Below, piece by piece: positions 38,897 through 45,082 of a stretch of DNA of 64,000 nucleotides (positions are counted from its first letter, which is position 1; every line of letters starts with the position of its first letter). Both the position numbers and the translations under genes were made by a program. The stretch spans positions 1 to 64,000 of the forward strand of contig JASHNS010000089.1 of the NCBI GenBank assembly GCA_030041515.1, read 5' to 3'. A model generated the notes under the pieces. It was given only the letters and a program-made list of their open reading frames with translations, was not told the DNA's origin and did no database searches. The stretch is from Acidobacteriaceae bacterium (GTDB lineage: Bacteria; Acidobacteriota; Terriglobia; Terriglobales; Acidobacteriaceae).

Positions 38897-40567
38897 TCAC
38901 AGGACATATTCGATTACCCATGGAGAACTCAGGTTACGGTGTCCGGCAAGCAGGAGCAGGGCAATTTGCGCCGCCCGTCGTTCCTCCTCGCTGGTGAGGT
39001 ATCGCCGCAGGGCATCGTGCTTCAGCGCGTATCGTTGCAGGTCTTCCGCAGTGCGTTCCAGCAGGGCAGCATGGGCTGCCAGGAGTTTCCGTGTCGATTC
39101 GCCTGGTCCGAGGCTTTTGGCAACCATCGCGAGATGCGGAAGGCAACAGGCGGGAAGCCGCGCGGCGCACGCCGTGGCCTGTCGCGCCAAAGCCGCAAGT
39201 TCCTCAACCGCTGCCCCCTCTGAACCAAGGCGCACCTCACATGCGGGACAGGACTGAGGCGTGGCGACCAGCTGGCGGACTCCTTCCGCATCGCCCCCTC
39301 TCGCCGCAATTTGATCAAGATATGTGGATGTGCCGTGCGCCAATGCGGGATATGCCACACATACACCGTACGGGGAAGAGATGCCTTCGTATTGCCAGGT
39401 GTGAAGCGGGCAGAAGCCATGTCTTCGGAAATGACTCTGCTGCGCCTCAGGATCGATCGTGAGCTCGTACTGATACTTGCTGAGAAATCGGAACGTCGCC
39501 TCCAGGATGACGCCGCATATATGACAGCCCGTCTTGCGGTCGATGTCGAGTTTCCACGCGTCGGCCGAGGAGTCTGTCAGCTCGACGTGTTCTGACGGCG
39601 TTCCACTTCCTGTGATGCTCTCCCGCTGACTGCGCAGGCGCTCCATGAGGGCGTTCCATGCGTGCTCGTCCGGACGCGACCACTCGGTCAGCAGGTGCAT
39701 GGTGCGCTCATACATATTCACAAGAAACAACTGTGCGCGATCTTCCGTAAGGAACTGCAGCAACTCCGTCTCGAAACCCGGAATCCCGCTCTCGTTGAGA
39801 TAGTGAAGATTCCGTGAGAGCTTCGCCTCCAGGGCTTGCCGCGCTGAAATCGAGTGAAGGGGATCGACTGCCCGTCCAAGCCTCGCGGCCAACTGTTCAG
39901 CGACGAACTGTCGAGCCTGCTCCTGCTCCGCCGCTGTGACGGTGTCCTGCTTGTTGATCACAACGAACAGTTTCTTGCCCGTGTTCCGGATTCTCTCGAG
40001 GATGCGATCTTCTTCCTCGGAGAGCGGGCTTTCGTAGCTGGTTACGAGAATGAATGCGTCGGCCTGTGGCAGAAACCGTTCGGTCGTTAGCGTGTTTTCA
40101 ATGATGGGCGAGCCCAGGCCTGGCGTATCGACAAAGAAGAACCCCCGCCGCAGGATTTCTGCGGGGAGCTGAATCTCTGCCCAGGCAATTTTCTTCACAT
40201 TTCCCGGATTGCCTTTCTGGGTTACATAATCGGCAAGTTGCACCAGCGGGATCTCGTGGTTCAGGCCGAAATCCCGGAAATGCAGCACTACCTGCGGTCT
40301 GCTTCCGTATCGGACCGTCGTGATGACGGACGTAAGTGGCACAATGCCTGTGGGCAAATAATCGCCGCCGAGAATTGCGTTCATCAGCGTCGATTTGCCC
40401 CGGCTGAAACGGCCGACTACCATCAGGTTGAACTGATCCTCCGCGAGGCGCGCCACCAATTCACGGCAATCTCCCTGCAAAACCGTGTTTTTGGTGTCAA
40501 TGGCTTGCGCCGTACGGATGATCTCCGCCAGCAGGAACTTTCGTTGCTCGTATTCCTTCAGGTCCAT
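38897..40567 (-). CDS. Dynamin-like GTPase 3 with C-terminal Cys/His modules
   Basis: 556 residues from ATG 40567; a TTG 18 bases earlier is an alternative. G1 GRFSRGKS (about 52-59), G2 PLTSVITTVRYG, G3 DTPGLGS, G4 VINKQD. After the G-domain and a short helical part, the C-terminus has two modules: Cys348-HI-Cys351 with Cys386-PL-His389, and Cys440-PA-Cys443 with Cys475-LP-His478. The same pattern makes up the 190-residue protein next to crcB. It is the last gene of the riboswitch 7 unit and ends 5 bases from the convergent ATPase gene. Confidence 0.83.
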   Translation of the reverse strand: MDLKEYEQRKFLLAEIIRTAQAIDTKNTVLQGDCRELVARLAEDQFNLMVVGRFSRGKSTLMNAILGGDYLPTGIVPLTSVITTVRYGSRPQVVLHFRDFGLNHEIPLVQLADYVTQKGNPGNVKKIAWAEIQLPAEILRRGFFFVDTPGLGSPIIENTLTTERFLPQADAFILVTSYESPLSEEEDRILERIRNTGKKLFVVINKQDTVTAAEQEQARQFVAEQLAARLGRAVDPLHSISARQALEAKLSRNLHYLNESGIPGFETELLQFLTEDRAQLFLVNMYERTMHLLTEWSRPDEHAWNALMERLRSQRESITGSGTPSEHVELTDSSADAWKLDIDRKTGCHICGVILEATFRFLSKYQYELTIDPEAQQSHFRRHGFCPLHTWQYEGISSPYGVCVAYPALAHGTSTYLDQIAARGGDAEGVRQLVATPQSCPACEVRLGSEGAAVEELAALARQATACAARLPACCLPHLAMVAKSLGPGESTRKLLAAHAALLERTAEDLQRYALKHDALRRYLTSEEERRAAQIALLLLAGHRNLSSPWVIEYVL

Positions 40568-40618
40568 GATCTTTACCGATAACAAGCTCGTTGGCGCAAC
40601 TGTGGAGTCTTATGCGGT

Positions 40619-41572
40619 TCACGAATGCGTGTCTTCCAGTTCGCCTTTCAGAATGTGTTTCAGGATCCTCCAGACAGGGCTCAGCCAGTTCGGATGCTCA
40701 CCTCGAATCTGTCGTTCACGGACGAGGCCCCTGGCTAATTCGCGAGCAATATCCCGGTGGTCATCCAACAGCCTGCCCACGTCGTCTTCCTGTGCCCAGT
40801 TCAAATGAGGTGAAACGCGAAACAGGGCTTTGGCAATGTCCCGATGGTCCTGAATCGGTGCCATCTGAAATCCGATCTGTGCCGCCGCAATCACCACATC
40901 GGCGTCTGGATCGTGCAGAAACTCACGCAAGTCGTGCCACTCTTCGGGAGTTACGCCAAACTCGCGGAGTAATTGCAGAGTAGCGCGCCGCCTGCTTAGC
41001 GCCGATAGCTCATAGAGGCCAGGCGTGACCGCTCCTCGAACTGAAAGAATCGCATACTGCCGTGCGACGTCTGGTACCTTCCGAAGAGCTTCCTTCGCTT
41101 CCTCGCGACATAGATCGTCCTCCAGCGCGGCAAAGAGCGAGGGAACGCTTTCTGGCCGGCGGAACTCGCCAAGAGCAAGGATTAACCCACTCGTAACGCG
41201 TTGCCGGGATGCGTCCAACAAGGTTCTATAAACCTCGTCGGACTTCCATCGCATTAGCTGCTGAGCTGCAACACTGCGCACGCTATCCTCGGCAAACAAT
41301 ACGGCCGCGTCTTCCGGGCGCCGGTATTGACGAAAATATGCGATCAGAATGGACCAGGCGCCCAACTCGCCAAGTGCCCGCACGGCTCTGCAGCGCGGCA
41401 GAGGGAGGCTTCTCGGCCGCCCATCGAGCAGATACTGTTCCAGGAATGGGACGCTCCCCTGTCCAATGGCAATCAGCGCTTCGGTGGCCCGATCTCCATC
41501 GACGATCAAGTCCAAAGCCTCGACCAGACCCGCGATTCGTTGTCCAGAGAGTTCCTGAGCCGAATCCGTCAT
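40619..41572 (-). CDS. HEAT-repeat protein
   Basis: 317 residues made of repeated helix pairs: RCRAVRALGELGAWSILIAY, then SVRSVAAQQLMRWKSDEVYR, LILALGEFRRPESVPSLFAA, REEAKEALRKVP. This alpha-solenoid pattern marks a protein-binding scaffold. No catalytic motif. It overlaps the upstream cfa gene by 4 bases and precedes dynamin-like GTPase 3 by about 50 bases, so it may act as an adaptor for that GTPase. Confidence 0.78.
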   Translation of the reverse strand: MTDSAQELSGQRIAGLVEALDLIVDGDRATEALIAIGQGSVPFLEQYLLDGRPRSLPLPRCRAVRALGELGAWSILIAYFRQYRRPEDAAVLFAEDSVRSVAAQQLMRWKSDEVYRTLLDASRQRVTSGLILALGEFRRPESVPSLFAALEDDLCREEAKEALRKVPDVARQYAILSVRGAVTPGLYELSALSRRRATLQLLREFGVTPEEWHDLREFLHDPDADVVIAAAQIGFQMAPIQDHRDIAKALFRVSPHLNWAQEDDVGRLLDDHRDIARELARGLVRERQIRGEHPNWLSPVWRILKHILKGELEDTHS

Positions 41573-42849
41573 ACTTCTATCCTCTTTCGGTCCGGACTTT
41601 CCGCATACCAGTCCTCTCGCGTAAGCGGCAGACCGCTGATTCCGTTATCGGGCCGGCTGAGGAGCAACTGGTAGACGGCAATGCTTCCGCGGCGAAACGC
41701 CGCCGCAGACCCCGCCATATACAGGAGCCAAATTCGATATGTCTCTGACGACACATGCCGGAGGAGATCGTTGGCATTTGCCTGCAAGGCGGCCACCCAT
41801 CTGCGCAGTGTCAGCTCGTAGTGCTCGCGAAGATTCTCGATATCGCGCACTTCGAGACCCTCAGCCTCGGCCGCTTGCATTGCCTGCGACAACGCCACTA
41901 GCTGTCCGTCGGGAAAGACATAATGATCGATGAATGAATTCTTCCGCGGAGATGAGTCGTACGCACGCGCAATACCGTGATTAAGAAACACGCCACCTGG
42001 CCTCAGCCAGCCGCGGACCGTGCGGAAATACTGTCTTAGATTCGTGAGGCCGACATGCTCGAACATTCCCACACTGGCGATTTTGTCAAATGAATGCGGT
42101 TCACGATTCAACCGGCGATAGTCGCAAAGAACCACGTCGCATCGATCACCCACTTCAGAGACGTCGATCCGTCGGCGAGCTTCCTCGTATTGCGCGCGGC
42201 TCAGAGTGATTCCGAGAGAGTTTGCGCCATAATGACGGGCAGCACAGATAGGAAGACTGCCCCAGCCACATCCAATATCCAGAAAGCGATCGCCGCGCAG
42301 CAAGCGGAGCTTGTCACAGATCAGCGCAAGTTTCTGCTCCTGGGCCAGGTCAAGCGGATCGTCACAGTTGCGAAAATAGGCGCAGGAATAGACGAGCGAC
42401 TTTCCCAGCCATGGGCGGAAGAATTCGACGGGCTGATCATAGTGATACGCGATCGCGGCGCGATCCCTGGCCAGCGAATGGTGCGGGCCGTTTACCATCC
42501 ACTGGCCAAGCCCAACTGCTGCCTGAGTGGCTTTTGCAACGATCCGACTGTGCAGATTCTCCTGGCGGTTGAGAATGTGCTCCGCCACAGAGAAGACAGA
42601 AAAGACATCGCCCTCCACATCAAGATCGCGGTGAATAAATGCTTCGCCCAAGCCGATCTCATTGGGCGATACGAGAAGGGTCTTTAGAGCCTTCTCGTTT
42701 CGCAGGACGATTGTGCATGCCGGCTCCACGCCCGGAGACGACGACCACTGCCAGCCGTCCCATAGTCGAATGGAGAAAACTGATCCGTCGTAGTATCGGA
42801 ATAAGGACGCCAGCACCCGATTTCTTTGTTCAGATGAGTCGTACATCAT
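41569..42849 (-). CDS. cfa: Cyclopropane-fatty-acyl-phospholipid synthase
   Basis: About 426 residues from ATG 42849 (GGGAG 8 bases upstream). The methyltransferase part has GDRFLDIGCGWGSLPICAAR (SAM-binding) and SFDKIASVGMFEHVGLTNLR, followed by YVFPDGQLVALSQAM and the C-terminal RRGSIAVYQLLLSR, all as in Cfa. The enzyme adds a methylene from SAM across double bonds of membrane phospholipid chains, making the membrane less permeable to protons and small acids. Located second in the unit under riboswitch 7, which links lipid change to fluoride, presumably to reduce HF entry. Confidence 0.88.
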   Translation of the reverse strand: MMYDSSEQRNRVLASLFRYYDGSVFSIRLWDGWQWSSSPGVEPACTIVLRNEKALKTLLVSPNEIGLGEAFIHRDLDVEGDVFSVFSVAEHILNRQENLHSRIVAKATQAAVGLGQWMVNGPHHSLARDRAAIAYHYDQPVEFFRPWLGKSLVYSCAYFRNCDDPLDLAQEQKLALICDKLRLLRGDRFLDIGCGWGSLPICAARHYGANSLGITLSRAQYEEARRRIDVSEVGDRCDVVLCDYRRLNREPHSFDKIASVGMFEHVGLTNLRQYFRTVRGWLRPGGVFLNHGIARAYDSSPRKNSFIDHYVFPDGQLVALSQAMQAAEAEGLEVRDIENLREHYELTLRRWVAALQANANDLLRHVSSETYRIWLLYMAGSAAAFRRGSIAVYQLLLSRPDNGISGLPLTREDWYAESPDRKRIEV

Positions 42850-42872
42850 CGCTTTCGCTCCCGGCAGAGAGA

Positions 42873-43610
42873 TCAATTCTTAACGGCACTGTGCTCGGAC
42901 GCCGACGCCCGCGGCGATGGAATCTCTCCGGTGCGAAGCACCGCAATCAAAGCGTCCTTATCCTCGTCGACAATTGGCATGCTACGAATGTCGCGGATGG
43001 TCTCTTCCAGGGGATATTCGTATTCCTTCAGGGAAACGACTCCTTCCTCCCAGACCGCATAACAAGCCAGGGGTCGTCCCGTCTTGGGCTGACCAAGGCT
43101 GCCGGGATTCACGATCGTGGTGTCGCCTATTACACGGACAAAAGGCGTATGCGTGTGTCCGACAACCAGGACATCAGCCTGGATGCCATCGACCTCCCAA
43201 TTCCATTGATCGGAGTCCTTCGCGCAGTATCCAAAAAGAGGGTTCGTTGGCGTTGCGTGAACAACGTAAAAGTGCGTGGAAGCTACCTTTATCTGGCGGC
43301 ACACTGGAAGCGTCCGGAGGAACTCGAGGTCCTCCGATGAACAGACTTGTTGTGTAAAGCGCAGCGTTTCGGCGGCCAGTCGACGAAACGCCGGGGAACA
43401 CTGGGGATCTGCGGAAGAACCTGCGGCGTAATCGTGATTTCCGCAAACGCTGAGATCAACGCGATTGCGAATCTCCTGGATAACCTCATGCGGTTTCGGA
43501 CCGTAGTCGACGAGATCCCCCACACACCAGAGAGCGTCATAGGAGGTTTCGGGGAACGCATTCAATGCCGCCAGATTTGCGTGAACGTCGGAAATGATGG
43601 CGATCTTCAT
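42873..43610 (-). CDS. Calcineurin-like metallophosphoesterase
   Basis: 245 residues from ATG 43610. Motifs in order: MKIAIISDVHANLAALNAF (DxH), CVGDLVDYGPKP (GDxxDYG), VCGNHDYAAG (GNHD), VVGHTHTPF and NPGSLGQPKTGRP. This is the YfcE/MJ0936-like type that binds two metals and splits small phosphodiesters. The substrate is unknown. The frame extends 16 codons further upstream but without a ribosome site. It is the first gene after riboswitch 7. Confidence 0.82.
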   Translation of the reverse strand: MKIAIISDVHANLAALNAFPETSYDALWCVGDLVDYGPKPHEVIQEIRNRVDLSVCGNHDYAAGSSADPQCSPAFRRLAAETLRFTQQVCSSEDLEFLRTLPVCRQIKVASTHFYVVHATPTNPLFGYCAKDSDQWNWEVDGIQADVLVVGHTHTPFVRVIGDTTIVNPGSLGQPKTGRPLACYAVWEEGVVSLKEYEYPLEETIRDIRSMPIVDEDKDALIAVLRTGEIPSPRASASEHSAVKN

Positions 43611-43709
43611 AGCCCGAGGTTGACTGCGGCGGAGAGGAGCCGCAGTCCCTTTCTTCAAAGTTTTCGCCGAAGACTCCTGCAGGGCGGGAGACTCCCCGAC
43701 GAAGGATCG

Positions 43710-43778
43710 TCAGGGGTCATCATCCGTCCGTCCGCACAGATAAGGAAGGAACAGCGGTTAAGGCGAACCCCTTCGCCT
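43710..43778 (-). ncRNA. Fluoride riboswitch 7, covarying GGGG/CCCC pseudoknot
   Basis: Read on the minus strand: P1 AGGCG (43778-43774) and CGCCT (43765-43761), loop AAGGGGTT. Then TTAACCG, a loose P3 (CTGTTCC with GGACGG), ATGATGACCCCTG. A6 and U38 are present. The pseudoknot here is GGGGTT with GACCCC, in place of GGAGTT with GACTCC, which is a strong covariation. Position 7 is A. Downstream, CCCCTGACGA and TCGTCGGGG (43716-43694) can form a competing hairpin using the pseudoknot strand; no clear T run follows. Confidence 0.88.
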
Positions 43779-44019
43779 CTGCGTCTCATGAACGCATGTT
43801 CAGTTTATCAGGCGCAATGAAGAAGCTGAATCCCGGACCGCTTATGGCGCGCCCAGGATTGTGAATGTCTCTCACACCTTGCGCGCGAGGTGCCGTGGGC
43901 TCTGGAACTGCGGGTCAGGTTCCTTTCGTACAGTCGCGCCTGCGTCAAAGCCAAATTGACACTCCCTGAAATGGTGTTTGGGGCTGGGCGAGGCTTCGCC
44001 ACGCTTCGACTGTCACTGC
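43779..44019. other. Intergenic region between riboswitch 7 and the toxin-antitoxin operon
   Basis: Contains the promoter region of the riboswitch 7 unit on the minus side; I could not place clear boxes. No gene supported. Confidence 0.4.
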
Positions 44020-44037
44020 TGTACCGTATCTGGTACA
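44020..44037 (+). promoter_or_regulatory. Perfect 6-6-6 palindrome upstream of the toxin-antitoxin operon
   Basis: TGTACC-GTATCT-GGTACA, 12 bases before the toxin ATG. It is a likely binding site for the HTH antitoxin. Confidence 0.65.
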
Positions 44038-44048
44038 CTACGGATGCG

Positions 44049-44426
44049 ATGTCGGATAAGGGCCTGAAGCGCATCCCGGCGATCTTCTTTCGTACCGCGA
44101 CGGGTCGGGAACCGGTTCGGGAGTGGCTGAGGGAACTGAAACCTGTCGAAGACCGCAAGCAGATTGGCGTCGACATTCAGACGGTCGAATTCGGCTGGCC
44201 GATCGGGATGCCGGTCTGCCGCCCGCTTGGGGATGGCCTCTACGAAGTCCGTTCGGACCTGAGCCGGAATCGGATCGCTCGGGTTCTGTTTTATATCGAC
44301 CGCGAGAGCCGAATGGTTCTGCTGCACGGGTTCATCAAGAAGACGCAGAAAGCCCCGGCTGGGGACCTTGAGCTGGCGCGCCGAAACAAGGGTCTGCATG
44401 AAGTCGAGATGAAGAAGAGGGGATAG
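44049..44426 (+). CDS. higB: HigB/RelE-type toxin (Gp49-like)
   Basis: 125 residues from ATG 44049. Typical segments: IFFRTATGREPVREWLREL, VEFGWPIGMPVCRPLGDGLY, EVRSDLSRNRIARVLFYIDR, and MVLLHGFIKKTQKAPAGDLE with the basic catalytic-side residues of Gp49/HigB toxins. These cut mRNA at the ribosome. The toxin comes before the antitoxin, the usual hig order, with a 2-base gap. Confidence 0.85.
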   Translation: MSDKGLKRIPAIFFRTATGREPVREWLRELKPVEDRKQIGVDIQTVEFGWPIGMPVCRPLGDGLYEVRSDLSRNRIARVLFYIDRESRMVLLHGFIKKTQKAPAGDLELARRNKGLHEVEMKKRG

Positions 44427-44428
44427 TC

Positions 44429-44782
44429 ATGGCCAATGGAGTGGCAGAGGTACACAGCGGATCCTCATTCGAGGATTTCCTCGAAGATCAGGGAATTCGG
44501 GAGGAGGTCGAAAGTGCTGCCATTAAGAGGGTGCTGGCCTGGCAGTTCGAGCAGGAGATGGCGCGCCAGAAGAAGACCAAGCGGGCAATGGCGGCCGAAC
44601 TCAGGACCAGCCGCTCGCAGCTCGACCGGCTGCTCGATCCTCAGAACACATCCGTCTCGCTCGATACCTTGAGCCGGGCAGCAAGGGTCCTGGGCAAGCG
44701 GCTGGTGCTCCGGATCGAGGATCGAAAGCCTCGGCGCGGACGGCGCGGCACGCCTGGCCGGAGAAGGGCAGAGGTCGCCTGA
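44429..44782 (+). CDS. higA: HigA-type antitoxin with helix-turn-helix
   Basis: 117 residues. A helix-turn-helix lies at about 50-85 (KKTKRAMAAELRTSRSQLDR, then LDPQNTSVSLDTLSRAARVL). The C-terminus is very basic (RKPRRGRRGTPGRRRAEV). It should neutralise the upstream toxin and repress the operon via the palindrome at 44020. Confidence 0.82.
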   Translation: MANGVAEVHSGSSFEDFLEDQGIREEVESAAIKRVLAWQFEQEMARQKKTKRAMAAELRTSRSQLDRLLDPQNTSVSLDTLSRAARVLGKRLVLRIEDRKPRRGRRGTPGRRRAEVA

Positions 44783-44877
44783 GGCCTTATTGAACCCACG
44801 ACCTCTGCCTAAAAGCAGAGGTCTCGGCAGAGGTTTGGGCAGAGGTTTAGAGGGCAGAGGTCGCGGGTGCAATAAGG
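44768..44877. repeat. Cluster of GCAGAGGT repeats within a 25-base imperfect inverted repeat
   Basis: Five direct copies of GCAGAGGT occur between 44768 and 44862, starting inside the antitoxin 3' end. The arms 44785-44809 and 44853-44877 are inverted repeats matching at 23 of 25 positions (CCTTATTG.ACCC.CGACC). The structure could fold as a long hairpin. It resembles a mobile miniature repeat or a recombination region close to the tRNA fragment. Confidence 0.65.
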
Positions 44878-44964
44878 GTTCGATAACCCTTCCCAGGTAT
44901 GCCTGAAGGCGCTAAAGTGTGCCATCCGTTACGCCTTGTTTCAATAAGTTACTGGTTTAAGGTT

Positions 44965-45011
44965 CCCTGTCACGGCGGAGGTCGCGGGTTCGAGCCCCGT
45001 CGTTCTCGCCA
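44965..45011 (+). other. 3' part of tRNA-Asp(GTC), candidate attachment site
   Basis: The 47 bases contain the anticodon loop CTGTCAC (GTC), the 3' anticodon strand, GGAGGTC, the T-arm GCGGGTTCGAGCCCCGT, and the acceptor end ending GCCA. The 5' side does not match a tRNA: upstream bases cannot complete the anticodon stem beyond two pairs and no matching GAGAACG acceptor strand is present. A tRNA cut at the anticodon loop is typical of integration sites of tyrosine-recombinase elements. With this orientation the inserted DNA would lie to the left. Confidence 0.75.
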
Positions 45012-45082
45012 GCACTCCAGATTCCTGACGTTCGTAATCGCACGACAAATTTGACCTGCGCTTCTCTCGCTGGCTCGCGGAG

